This document shows, in pieces, positions 34,401-46,373 of a DNA stretch of 64,000 nt (its first letter is position 1; every line of letters starts with the position of its first letter). Location: positions 1,882,315 through 1,946,314 of the forward strand of contig NW_006763290.1 of assembly GCF_000218685.1 (NCBI RefSeq). The letters are read 5' to 3'. Below the pieces are notes generated by a model. The model ran no database searches. It saw nothing but the letters and a program-made list of their open reading frames with translations, and was not told where the DNA came from. The position numbers and the translations under genes are program-made. The stretch comes from Serpula lacrymans var. lacrymans S7.9 (taxonomy: Eukaryota; Basidiomycota; Agaricomycetes; Boletales; Serpulaceae).

Positions 34401-37001
34401 ATATTGTGGATATCATGGAAATAGGCGTTCTCGTACCTTTCAGATTCTCTGTGGGTCATCTAAAGTTTGAGCATAAGCCATGCTTACATAGTTTCTAGGA
34501 TCGTCAGCGTTTGAAAGCAGTATCGTTGGACGTTCGTGCTGATGGCGACAAGCAGATCCTACGCGTCACTAACTACATGGCAGAACATAGCCTATACAAA
34601 CCAAAAAGCCCCACGGACGGATCTATGTCACCGGCTTGTGCATCTACAAGTAATGTTGAGTCATTCGAGGCCGTGGCTGAAGAGATCCCTCCATCTTTGA
34701 CCTTGGCCATTGATCTGGCAGGCATTGGTTTGTCCATGATCAACCGCAAGATGATCGAAGTGCTTTACATTACGATGCATAAATTGAAGCTTGAATACAG
34801 TAATAGTCGCGTCCTTCAAGCTATCAATCTGTCATGTCGAGATATTCAAGTCGACAATCAATTGCATGATGCCCTTTATCCCGTGGTCCTTCAACCCAGC
34901 CTTGTTGCGGAGGAGACCGGGGGACTCTTGCCCACTATTCAAGGGTCTGTTATATGGCTGAAGGATCGGGGTCTGTGCTTCTTTGCGTCATTCTTGAGAC
35001 TATTCTCACCCTTTAATAGAACACGGAGTGCTTTTCATCAAATACTGTTCTATCTTGATTCAGGCGGTGACGATTGAAGCAGATGAAGATTTATTATTTG
35101 CGATCTTGGACTTGGCGCAGGTTAATGAGGTGTCATGGGAAGAAGAAATAGAGGAGTGAATGTAAACTTTTCTAAATGGCAAATTTTACTGACGTGTTTG
35201 CTATTTTCAATTAGCGTTCTGATTGCAGATACAGGATATTTTCCGGAGCCTCAGGAGATCCAGTCACGTCAATATCTGTATTTCGAGATCCTAGAGCTCC
35301 AACCAGTGCAGCTGTCCTTGTCATTCATGCGTACGGAGAGAATCAACAGTAGAGAAAAGTAAGCGTGCGCGCTTATTTCTTTGAATCAAATCTTAGTAAT
35401 CATCAGGTTACGCATTCGAAATCCGCTTGCCGTTATGATAAATGCATTGACAATGGCATTGGGTAACATTAATGATGCTCCTCTCGAGTTGAATGCTCTT
35501 GTCATCAGAGACATGCGGCTAACGTTACCAGAACTTCAAGGTCGCATAATATACCACTACAGACAAGACGTCCTTCGTCAATTCTATCGAATTCTTGGCT
35601 CTGCTGATTTTATCGGGAACCCAGTGGGACTTTTTACCAACGTCAGCTCTGGGGTTGCAGATATATTTTATGCGCCTTACCATGGTGTTGTACATGGCAA
35701 CAAAGAGTTTGGTATAGGAATCGCTAAAGTTGTGAAAAACCCCTTTCCTTTACGGTCTGCTTTTAACGTCACCTGCACAGGGAGCTGCTAGCTTTGTGAA
35801 GAAAACTGTTTTTGGTTTGTCGGATAGTATAACAAAGTTTACCAGTAGTATGGGGAAGGGTACGATCTCATTACTTCCAGGCTCGCAAGTATTACACATC
35901 TCTAGGTCTTTCTGCCGCAACCTTTGATTCCGAGTATCAAGCTCGCCGTCGGACAACACAGAGACGGAACAAACCCCGTCATGCAATGTATATCTCATCT
36001 CCACTTCACATACTATTTATTGAATGGCCCTACGAACAGCTATGGTGTTACTGCTGGCGGAGAGGCTCTAGCGAGTAGTATTATGAGTGCAATGGAGGGG
36101 ATTGTCGTAGGTGTCTATGTCCTGTAGTCCATGCAAGCTTTATTCTCACATCAAGTAGACGAAACCTGTACAGGGTGCCGAATCTGAGGGAGCCTTGGGG
36201 TTCTTCAAGGGTGTAGGAAAAGGAATAGTAGGGTAAGGTCCTGTGCAATATACGACAACTATATACTCACCCTACATCCCGCAGCGTTGTCACAAAACCA
36301 GCAGTTGGAGTTTTTGATTTAGCGTCGAATGTGTCTGAAGGTATTATTCTTCTAGACATGTCCATGATGGGGGCCTTTAACAGGAATAACAAGGTATACG
36401 AAATACTACTACTGTGTTCGATGTCCCTGGTCGAGACCGCGTGCGGCCGGTAAGTTCTACATTCATTAATGGACAATCATTCATGTCGCGCATTTCAGCC
36501 TCGACATGCTCCAGTAGACGGTGTCATGGTAGTGAGTACTACATCAAATTACTCCTCCACATACTAATCTTCGTATTGAAAGCCTTACTCTGCTCGTGAA
36601 GCCTTAGGCCAATACTGGATGAGAGATCTCAAAGATGGCGCGTATCGGCATGATACGTATATAGCTCATATTGGCAAGTAAATATCACGTTGTGCTGGAC
36701 GTAATTTAATTGACAAGTATTAGACTCCCAAGATGGTGATAATGTTGTACTTCTGACTGCTTCGGCTTTGTTGTCATTTCGGTCCAGAAAATTACGGCTC
36801 GATTGGGAACTACCCTTTAGCATGGTACAAGGGGTCACCGCGGAAGACACAGGGATTCTATTTAGCCACAAAGCAGGTAAATCCCGGGACAAATTTGTCT
36901 TCATCTCAGATAAACAGGTGCAACTATGGTTCTTTGATGAAATCGCTTCTGTAGTTAGGGTATTCAATGGCCGGCGACGAACGGAAGCCGGATTGGTTTA
37001 A
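25434..37001 (+). CDS. VPS13: VPS13 family bridge-like lipid transfer protein
   Basis: VPS13 proteins are rod-shaped channels that move phospholipids between membranes at contact sites (ER, mitochondria, vacuole, autophagosomes). The start codon at 25434 gives MWWLDPGKDILNA, a 13-codon first exon; the following exons are 25527-25599, 25648-25725, 25775-25990, 26048-26166, 26229-26336 and 26383-26478, all in phase. They encode the chorein domain (LFNRILAPYVENLDMEQV, GHLGTFTLSLHWKNLG, TVKNIHVRYEDY). The middle repeats run through about 31.4 kb; the VPS13 adaptor-binding region (NRTGLPILVWSD and repeated beta modules) is at about 31.7-34.3 kb; the conserved C-terminal region (SADFIGNPVGLFTNVSSGV, FGIGIAK joined to GAASFVKKTVFG) at 35.1-36.4 kb; a PH-like end (SAREALGQYWMRD) at 36.6-37.0 kb. 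Apparent frame changes all coincide with plausible 48-65-nt GT-AG introns, so I judge the gene intact, roughly 3000 aa, normal for the family. It is flanked on both sides by related transposons. Confidence 0.93.
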
Positions 37002-37537
37002 AATTCTAAAGCAAACTGTAGAGAAGTGGTTTCTTTTGACATTGATGTTTCGATATTTGTTAGTGGGACTATAGTTCCTGGACCCTTGGTGATCATCGCA
37101 TACGTCAGGCTGATCCGTTTCTTCTATAATACTCAATCCTTCGTAAACTGAAGAGCTACACTGCCGGAGCATTGCCTGATGGGCACGAGCAGTCTAGAGT
37201 GTAATAAGTCCATAGTAATATCATAGTTTTACCACAGTTGACACTGCAGTCAGACTATAAAAGGAGGAACTCAAACAAACTACCGGCTGAGACTGTAAAC
37301 AGACTACAAGTTGAGACAGCAGCGGGCTACAAGCCAAGTCTGTAATCAGACTAGTTTCAATTGTAGTCTGTTTCAAGATTTTCATATGTGGAATGGCCAG
37401 AATAAAGCGCACAAAAACATTAAAATTGTTACTATTGCCCAGCTAGCAACAGGCTGTAAGTAAAATAAAATCTGAAGATGACAATGAGTGTACTACTAGC
37501 GGTTAAAACGAATGTATCATCAATCCTGTCATGACAT
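37002..37537. other. Intergenic region after VPS13, with short repeats
   Basis: No gene is visible. Between about 37240 and 37375 short variants of CAGACTA/TAGTCTG and GAGACTGTAAACAGACTACA recur in both orientations, which would allow local hairpins. Confidence 0.4.
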
Positions 37538-39360
37538 AGTGAACTTCATGCAGGTACGACATCTACAAAACCTGGTCCAGAAAATTGTTGAACCCCCTTT
37601 GGCGGGTTGACAGACTTGACACAGTGCCTCCTGCTGCCTGAGAAGAATGCGACAAGTCACTAACTTGAAATATGCTAGCATTGGCATCAAACTGAATATT
37701 GTTGTTCTCTACAAGTCCTGCAATATATCTAAACAAGAGAAAATCTTGAGTGGTAGACAGTCAGGTAGTACAGGAAAATGTTACCGTTGAAAGCCTTCCT
37801 TGTCATTTGCAAAAAAGTCCTTCTTCTGTCAAAGATGATTTTCTAATGACTTCCAGAAGGTAGGCTTGCCACTGCTGGATTTTGTGGCTGATACATTTCG
37901 GCCTCTGGTGCTTGTAGAAGCTGATACGCTTGCAGTAGGAGTGGAAGACCTCATATTGTCATTCTTGAGAGACTCATCACTGTCAGGTATTTCCTCTCGG
38001 CTAAGTATGTCAGTATTTGAGAAAGCAAAATCATGCTGAAAATATTAATATTTAGCAACAACAAAATAGAATAAAATATGCATAAAAGAGTAATACTTAC
38101 AATTTGAACATGTAAAGCTATCAAAAGTGGTGACAAGGGATATTTGATTGGCTTTGAGCTGTGTTTCTGTAGCCACCCAACAATGTGATTTTCAAGAGTT
38201 AATTTTGATGAGCCATCTACCAAGCTGTGAATCTATATTTCAGATTTCATCAGTTGATAAATCACAATATGTAAGATAAAAACAAACAAATCTTTGAGCC
38301 ATCTCTCGTACTTGATTGCATTGTGTGCATATTGCACTTGTAATCAGCTTCTTGTCTTTTCTGTTTTTCCACTGATCTTCAATCCCAAGCTCAGTGGTCT
38401 GTTGTGCGACACACTTCTACTCAGAAAATAGTGAGTGCAAAGAAAAAAGAAAAAAGACTTACCATAACGTCTTGATACATAAGGACAAAGTTAGTGCAGT
38501 TACCCTCATTCATGAGGTTGCTCGCTATGCTATAAAAATGGCTCTGGGAAATAAATAATAAATAACAAATATAGTGATCTGGTGACGGTGACAAGAGATA
38601 GAACTTACACGAAGCGAGTCCGAGACACACTACTGAGTTTTAACAAGACTGCAGAGGGTGGCTACTTCAGCTGAAAGTGATACAAGAATTTTGTCATGGT
38701 CTTCAAGCAGCTGCAGAATATGTGTTTCACAGGCAAACAACATCATACATATTAACTGGTGAGACAACAGCAATCCAGATGCTGCCTAGAATTATTTCAA
38801 AAATGTAGTTAGGAAAGATGAAATGTTCTTACCTTTTGAAATAAGAGTAGATCCTTTGCATGATCACTGTCAAGCTTGTATTGACCTGTGAGAAGAGCAA
38901 GAGCATGGACCAATTCTGAGGTAGCATCCGTTCTTGTAGCAGCTTGATGTACTAGCCTGGACGGTACAGATTCTGTAGGATCCTCCTCCTCAAAATCACT
39001 AAATTCATCATCCTCTAACCTAGTGCGCTTGTTGCCAGCCAATGATAATGACTGACATGCAGAGGCCCTCCTCAGTGGACTCCTGTGCTTGGGGGAAATA
39101 CTCTGTAGGTTATAGTTAATATGCACTCCACCGCCATTACTACTATTATTCACAGTGGGGCCTGCCAGTGTACCTCTGGAAGGAGTTGAAGCAGAGTTGT
39201 GCGGGTAAAACAAGTGAGGCTGGGATCTTTGAGCAGTATTTCCTTGCGGAAAATAAGGGCTCATCAATCTTCTAACATCCATGTTGAGTCGAGCACACAG
39301 AATCCTCTGTGGATGTTTGTGGATTGACAACAAGGTGAAGCCTGATGTGGCAGCTGTCAC
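37538..39360 (-). CDS. Large transposon accessory protein 2 (family member B), multi-exon
   Basis: Reading from 39360 leftward: MDVRRLMSPYFPQGNTAQRS lies near the start, followed by a Ser/Asn/Pro-rich linker, an acidic stretch (EDDEFSDFEEEDPTES) and a helical exon ending in ALLTGQYKLDSDHAKDLL. Smaller exons follow, including a cysteine-containing one (SAICTQCNQVREMAQ, about 38330), LTLENHIVGWLQKHSSKP and a Ser/Thr-rich C-terminal part ending near 37540 (RQRGFNNFLDQVL). I do not recognise a catalytic domain. It lies downstream of, and on the same strand as, the transposase-like gene, as in family member A, so I infer that it is the second gene of the element. Exon limits are approximate, and at least one stop occurs in the reading I could build. 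Confidence 0.4.
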
Positions 39361-39433
39361 AGCTGGGGTAACACATACACGGTGTGGTAGGTAAAAAAAA
39401 TGCTAAGTCCAAATTCTCTATAATACCGTTCTG

Positions 39434-42400
39434 CTACCATCCTGCCTCTAGCTCCAGCTCACATGCTACCTGAACAATATCATCTATATCAAGTGGAGGG
39501 AGGGCAATGGTAAAATTTTGGATGTACTTTTCATCCCACATCTTAGACACATTGAGAACCAGTAATTGACTATTGAAGTGTCGCACTGCAGGTTCTTGTT
39601 CATCCTCGTTCAATGTATATATGGCGGAAAAAAGAAAGATCTCATCCCCCAGCAGCACAGTTACACTGTATGTTTGCGCTACAGAGAATGTCCTACAAAA
39701 ATTAGTATTACACAACTGAATGATGATTTTTGAACAACAAACTGTGGGCTTCATCAAATAGTAATGTTCGGTAGCATGCAAAGATGGCATCCAATATGGG
39801 TGAACTAGCTCGCCAACTTGATATTCTTGAACAAGAATCCACTCTGCTTCTCTTTCGATCCATTTTTGTGCAGATAGCAGGATCTCAACCACCTTGCCAA
39901 TATGCAATTGCCTTTGTTTACGGAAGACTATAAACTCATCTAATCCTATGCAATCATTGTTCATTGCAATGATATTGCGGTGTCAGGCAACAAATACGAA
40001 GCTATATAACAAAGCACAATGCCTGGTCAAGTCCTTACTGGAAGGCGGTGAATCAGGGTATGAGAATGAAGAGTATCGGTATGAGCGCAAATCCAAACTA
40101 ATATTGAACTAGAGAACAATACATCAAGTATGTACTTCTCTATATAGTGAACGGCGATGGTCAGACCGAGAAAGGGAAGTACTGAGAAAGTGGTCTGACC
40201 AGCTAGCTAACCAATAAGAAAAAAGGAGAAAGTGGTCCAATCTATTGTATTTACTAATCGTATGAGAAAATGTATTGGTAAGGGATGTGCAATTGGCTGT
40301 ATCAGTAAGCCCATGAGAAGGCACTGACTCACAACCTTCTTCGCTTATCAATATTCCTACGAAGTATTCCCAGACATAGCACTGGATCGTGGCTATGTCA
40401 TCTGGATATCTTCTCGAGGGTCGACAACAAGTCTTCCTCGTTGTAGGTACGATAGAACGTGAGTGTGAAGAGAGAATAAGAAGAAAAATGATAAAAGTAA
40501 TAAGACACCTGCTGTAATCTCTAGTCCAAAGGCAAGAGGAGTGACGGGGATCGAGTCTGCTAACCACGACATGACGGGAATGCGATAAGAAAAATTGATT
40601 CCTCACATGCGGCAGCGGCACACAAGTAAAGTGTCATCAAATATATTGAGGTACTGGAATGTGTCAGTCTTTGTCCAGCGGATGGCAGGCTTGCTCTGGA
40701 CAGTAACCATACTTAACATGCATTTTATAAGCTTTAGCGGATACATATGCAAGAACTTAAACAACAAACCAGGTAGCATATGTGGGGGCACTACAAGTCC
40801 GAGCTTCCAAGATATTAATGGCGGAGATGTGACCAGTGCAAGAGCTGAAGGGCCAGCACAACTCCATTCCCAATTTTCATCACCGACAAACTCTTCATGT
40901 TTGACTTTGAAGTATCCACCAGATACAAAGTGGCGCAAACATAGAAGTCCTGCAGCACATCTAGCAATGTCCTGGGATGGTGCTTGCTGATTTGAATTGA
41001 CCGACCAGCCACAAATAATGCTATTAAATGATTCTTGTACTTCAGTAGCGAATAATGTGGCTGGTCCAAAGCACTGTATATGATCAATAATGTGTATGAT
41101 GAGGTGGAACTTGGGCTTATTAAACCAACGAGGTGTCCATTGGACAGTGCAGTTGAGGAAGTGATTGATGGAAGCCTCCAATCAAAGCTTAACATATTAA
41201 TTGTCAGATACGGCAGTCAGGGCATAGACAGAAAGTTAATCACTCACAAAGTAACTATTCTTATCATCAATATCCGGTTGCCATACAAGAGGGGCAAGGA
41301 CGCATAGAGCAGCCCATGCATTGAGTATCTTTTCATCTAATAAATCATAGAGAACAAAAACTGCCACCTGACTGATCAAGTAGAAATCACGTCCAACAAG
41401 CAATCCTGCATACTGAACAAGGGTATGCCCCCACAACCTCAAAATACTAGGGTCGAGGCCAGAGACATCTAAACTACTTAGTCGAACCTTTAGGATTTGT
41501 TTTTGGTCATCAGATAGCCGCCCTACAGCATCTCGCCAAAAGTATTTGAGAAAACCAAGAAGGATAACATGGAGAATTTTGATAGGTGTGTCGGAGTGGG
41601 GATTTAAGTCTGTATTTTTGTATTCAAAAGCAAATCATCTACATATAGTAAGATAACTCACCTTGTATTCGCCATACTGAGCTAAAAACATTAGAAGGCA
41701 GGTTTCAAACAGCATTATGCAAGGCTTGCTCAGCCACTCGGCCCTTCAGACCCTTACAAACTTTGTCTAACTTAGCAAAAAAGTGCTGCAAAACTGTGTC
41801 CTTTACACCGGTAGATGCTTGTAATAATTGGTTATCCTTTTGAGGTGCCATGTTGACCACATTTTGAAACATGCCCCGAGAGGTTTGTTTTGTTTCAGCA
41901 GGATCACGAGCTTTTCCTCCCTATAGCTTGATTTTTAGTGTACTACCTTGGGATATTTATAATTCAGATACCTTTATAAATTGTTTGATGCGGTCTACCA
42001 TTCCTGGTATTGTTTCTTTCTGAGGGTGATTGCCATCTTCATCCTCCATGTCATTGTCATCCTTCCCTTTCACCCAGCAGCAGCGACAGAAAAATTTTGA
42101 TTGCAAGCCTGCATGGCATGCAAACTCGCTGTGCATAGGATTATCACCTAGCAGTGCCAGTACTGATATTATGACCAGCACTACCTCCTTGAATACACAG
42201 TCATAAGCCCAGATTCCGGTGTCTTGACATGCACTACACAGAACAATTAGCATGATGTATGGCCAAAGAGTAGCTGGAATATATACAGAATCTCATTGAC
42301 AACCCCTTCTAACATTTCTAGAGATGGTGCAGCATTTGATGTATATAGAAAGTGCAGGTTGTATTCCCGATGCAGATGTTCTCTTGGAAGGCCAGCAGCA

Positions 42401-44219
42401 CTCATGAGAAAGCTATTGTGTTCATTCCACTTCTTTGATTGATTGCCAGATGTGTCATCACAGTAAATGAAAACAGGGTAAGCTACTACTTGTGCACCTC
42501 CAGCCTTTGTACGCCATGGATTGGAAAGAGGCTGGGTCCACTGCTGAACCTGTCCCAAGAGATTGGGAGGCCAAAAACCTTCATAGAATAGCAGTTAGTA
42601 CATGTAATGTGTAAGAAAAAATACAATTTTACTAAATGGCACATCAAAGCGGGGCATGTTTGGCCCAAGATAAGCATCCTTCAACCCTTCAAAACACAAG
42701 GCTAGCATGTCCTTGGACATAGTCAATTCTTGTCCTTGTTCAATAAGCCATCCTTCGCCACACGAAACTACTCTCCATGCTCGAAACCACACATATCCAT
42801 TTGTTTTAAAAAACATATATGGCATACAAATAGTGTTGTCATTCAAAAGTGCTGGCTCATGAATATAGAAATCCTGTGATCCTATGCGATACATAGGAGT
42901 TGTTAAGTTGGAATCGAGTTCATATAGCCATTGGTGGGCTTGGCAAATTTCATTCGATACTGTTCCACTATCTTCTGGATAGACTTTGAGGACAGAGCGT
43001 GTCATGGGATTAGAAAAATTCTAGACAGATGATTTAGTTACATTATTTGACGGATATCAAAAGAAATTTGAGTACCAATTTTACAAGAGACTCGGGTCTG
43101 ATCATATAGTATGTATGACCAAGGCACCCCATATGTTGCTTGATCTCAACACTGCACATATCATCTAAATCCCATCCCATCTTTTTGGTTTGAGCAAGCA
43201 AAGAAGTGCCGCTGACGCCGTTCTGCTGTAATAACCACAAAATCACTTCAAGTTCATCTCCAGAAAATATACTTCGTGGTAAATTTGATATAATGTCAAG
43301 TGTACAGGACTACAGATATGTTAGACACGGATAGAGAATGAAATAGAGATGCAAACAAGACAATCACTCCATGGATGCCATGGACCTTCTGCATCGTGTG
43401 AAACTCCACGCCGATGAGATGTTGCTGCTGAAATTGTAAGTTAAAATACATGTATAATGTGCCAAAAGTACTTACCACTTATGTTACCATACAGTTCATC
43501 CTTGTCTGAACGCTCTACATCACCCTCATTATTGTCACTGTCCACTTCTAAGTTATCCACATCAAACCCGTGATCACAATGATAGCCTCTACAGCTCGTC
43601 AAGCTGCATGCCTCATCTGCTCCTCTACTGAAACTTGTGGTTGATCAAAATCATGACCAGCATAGTCAGGTCCATTATATTCGACATCCATTGGAGTGGG
43701 CAGATGAGCTGATGCAGAAAAAGTGGGGTGGCGGTGATCAGAGGGCCGAGTAGTACAATTGAGGGATTGCTGCTGTGGGACGAATAGTCCTGCCGCTTCA
43801 AGGAAGGCATCAAGGCCAGAGTTGCCTTGTGCAAGACTATTGAAAGCTCCCTGATGCTCATTTTTGTCTCTGACAGCAGCCATATGTGCAGCATGCAATT
43901 CAGTGGCATAACTTATGACCTCATTTTTGTGTTTGCGAGAAAACTCGTGGCGAAGGGCATTGAAGAGAGGTTGGTTTTGGGGAGCATCTGGACAGCGAAG
44001 GCAAGCCCAAGTGTTATTCTGCCAGTTTAATTGGAAATCTGGCTTGAATATTATTATACTAAGATCACCTAAGTGGCACACATGAGTGAACATACTTTTG
44101 GGTGCAGTGAAAAGACCATGATGAAAAAAAAATAAACAACTGTGTGCATTAACTTGCACGTTGGAGACAATGTTCAATGAGATGCTGCTGTGTGATTTGG
44201 CTGTGTGATGCGACGGCAA
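39434..44219 (-). CDS. Large transposon protein 1 (family member B), transposase-like, multi-exon
   Basis: On the minus strand from 44219: a C2H2-like region (FTAPKSMFTHVCHLGDL, NNTWACLRCPD, HEFSRKHK), then exons at about 43246-43043, 43005-42595, 42570-42250 and 42235-41957, with NPWRTKAGGAQVVAYPV, YCDDTSGNQSKKWNEHNSF, MSAAGLPREHLHREYN, LALLGDNPMHSEFACHAG, KFFCRCCWVKG, then SDTPIKILHVILLGFLKYFW and LVGRDFYLISQVAVFVLYDL, and TPRWFNKPKFHLIIHIIDHI with FATEVQESFNSIICG at 41181-40900. These match family member A at 20.9-23.2 kb motif by motif. A block of about 0.5 kb at roughly 40090-40610 does not look like the rest and may be a later insertion. Activity cannot be judged; parts look well preserved. 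Confidence 0.55.
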
Positions 44220-44343
44220 TAAAATGACTTGAAGCGTGGGAAGCGTTGGCTTGTGAAAAATCTACAAATAATCTTTACAGACCAACAGCGGTCTCATTTT
44301 CACGGCCATGTCCCGGTATTGCACTGTAGTCAGATCAAAGGAC

Positions 44344-44578
44344 TAATAAACCTAAGTGAAGCTCAGCCACTGCCCGAGAGGCTATAAAAACAGCTGAGGT
44401 ATTCCTATACTAAACCTTCTATTACTTATAGTCGGAGGTGCTACTCACTACAGTATAATAACTCCTAGGAGTACAATTGTGCTCCTAGGAGAACAATGGT
44501 TACTCCATGGAGTGGTGGCTATGCTCCATGGAGAACAATGGCTGCTTCGGCAGAGACTGGGTTTATCCAGTTTTGTCA
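44344..44578 (-). repeat. 3' LTR of Copia family C
   Basis: In minus orientation it starts TGACAAAACTGG, directly after the purine-rich GAGCGGGAG, and ends GGTTTATTA, a TG...TA LTR of 235 bp. It is homologous to the solo LTR at 23759-23972. Confidence 0.85.
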
Positions 44579-45880
44579 CTCCCGCTCGAGTGCAAACGTA
44601 GTCCCATAGCTTTAGAGAATTTCCAGTGTTTTTCATGAGTGAGGGGTTTAGTGAGAATGTCTGCAACCATATCTCCTGTAGGAACATATCTGATTACTGC
44701 CTCTCCCTTTGATACTAAGTCATCTTGGATAAAATGATATTTCCGTTGAATGTGTTTTGTGCGAGCACAGAACTGTGGATCTTGTGTAAGAATGATAGCT
44801 GCTTGATTGTCACAGTGCAATATTGTAGGTCCATTTTGAGCATGTCCAATTTCTTCAAAAAATGTCCAAAGCCATGCAAGGTGTTGTCCAGTATTGCTCA
44901 ATCCAATGTACTCTGACTCCGTGGAGGATAAAGCTACCATGCTTTTTCTTTTGCTTGTCCAGGAGATTACTCCTTGGATGGTGATAAAGACAAACCCTGA
45001 TGTTGATCGAGACGTGTCTGGGTCTCCAGACCAATCTGCATCTGAATATCCATAGAAATCCATGTCCATGGAGACATCTGTGCCATCATATCGTAGTTCC
45101 ATGTCCCTGGTTGCTTTCAGATATTGGAGGACACATTTTGCAGCTTCCTAGTGATGGCTCCTTGGAGCTGAGCTATGCCTGCTTAGTATTCCAATGACGT
45201 AGGCAATGTCTGGGCGGGTTCCAAGCATGGCATACATGAGGGAGCCTACAATTAAGAGGTATGACACTTGACGCCCTTCAATATGCATCTTGTGTTGCAC
45301 AATATCTTCCCCTGGAGCATTTGCAAGGAGTTTTGATCCATGGGCCATTGGTGTCCATACTGGTTTGCAGTTCTTCATTCCAGTATGCTCCAGGACTGTG
45401 TCAATGTATTGGCGTTGCAATAGGGATATTGTTTTGTTTGAACAATCACGTTGGATTTCTATTCCGAGGATGTATTTTGCTTCTCCAAGGTCCCGCATTT
45501 TGAATATGGATTCGAGTTTGGCTTTTGTGATATCCATGAATTTTTGGGATGAAGCTCCTGGGAGGAGGTCATCTACATAGACAACAACAAACCATATTTG
45601 TTTGTTGTCCCGGAATACATAGAGACATGTTTCTGCATTTAGTCTTGTGAAACCGAGCTCCTGGAGCTTGCGATCAAAAGTTTTGTTCCATGTACGACCA
45701 GCTTGTTTTAACCCGTAGATGGATTTCTTCAATCTCCAGCAGTATCCAGGTTGGATAGGAACACCCCCTGGAGGACACATGTACAGTTCTTCTTCAAGTT
45801 CTCCATTGAGATAAGTTGTGGATACGTCCATTTGATCAAGTTCTAGGTCGTACTTTGCTGCCAGGGCTAGAATAATCCGT
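44563..45880 (-). pseudogene. Copia RT and RNase H remnant (family C)
   Basis: RT motifs QMDVSTTYLNGELEEE, IYGLKQAGRTWNK and the catalytic VYVDDLLPGA are present, then GTRPDIAYVIGILSRHSS. An in-frame TAG at about 45148 replaces the Trp that is usual in the HWEAAKRV-type motif. The frame goes on with YSDADWSGDPDTSRSTSGF, SSTESEYIGL, HCDNQAAIIL and DILTKPLTHEKHW (RNase H and C-terminal end). Apart from the nonsense change and the missing 5' part, the sequence is clean, so the loss is fairly recent. Confidence 0.88.
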
Positions 45881-46373
45881 CATCACTCTATCACGGGTGA
45901 GGGAGGCTATCACAACACAATGGGATCCGCACCCATGTACAGTGATTCTGGACCTTCTGGGCATGCAACCAATCAGTATGCTTTCCAAGTACACCTTGGT
46001 AGCTTAGTTGGTAAAGCACCAGACCATGAAAGCTGGAGTCCCAGGTTCAAGCCCTGGCCAATGCATGTTTTCTCATACTATAAACAAATGTCATAATTTG
46101 TCACCAACCCTTGAGTCAGCGCATATTACCAGCATTGGCCTATCATGGACCTCATGAAGATGCGACATAAGAATACAAGCCATGCAGCTAAACTTGCAGA
46201 GCAAGTCACTGTTGCTTCTGTTGTCATGGGTAAATTGTTAGCAACAAGTTGGGCTTCTTAGGTTTGCCACAGGGCGTGAAGATCGGATGGAGAACAATAT
46301 CTTAATGTTGGAGCACGCGGCACATATAATCTAGTTACAGCATGTTACTAAAATGATCTTGCTATGCTATATG
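45881..46373. other. Non-coding stretch with tRNA-like sequence between Copia C and a solo LTR
   Basis: No protein frame is credible here. The region holds one tRNA-like sequence, listed separately; the rest shows nothing I can name. Confidence 0.4.
45993..46065 (+). tRNA. tRNA-like sequence, degenerate
   Basis: Good A box (TAGCTTAGTTGG) and B box (GGTTCAAGCCC) with a perfect T stem CCAGG/CCTGG and D stem GCTT/AAGC. The acceptor stem pairs only in part and the anticodon loop region (CCAGACCATGAAAGCTGG) gives four pairs with an oversized loop containing CAT. It therefore looks like a tRNA-derived repeat head, similar in style to the sequence at 15334-15406. Confidence 0.35.

Larger units (their letters stand above)
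44344..45880 (-). mobile_element. Ty1/Copia element (family C), 5' truncated, with 3' LTR
   Basis: On the minus strand, half of the RT and all of the RNase H are followed at once by an LTR of family C (44578-44344). The element is truncated in the RT at about 45880, next to sequence with a tRNA-like region. The LTR lies 125 bp from the start of the large transposon gene of family member B. Confidence 0.85.

Noticed and set aside
25434..37001. Many frame changes in VPS13 that could mean a pseudogene
   Set aside because: Each change that I examined falls at a GT...AG interval of about 48-65 nt whose removal restores family motifs in phase, so introns explain them.
39894..40112. Short + strand ORFs antisense to the large transposon gene
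   Set aside because: Shadows of the minus-strand coding frames.
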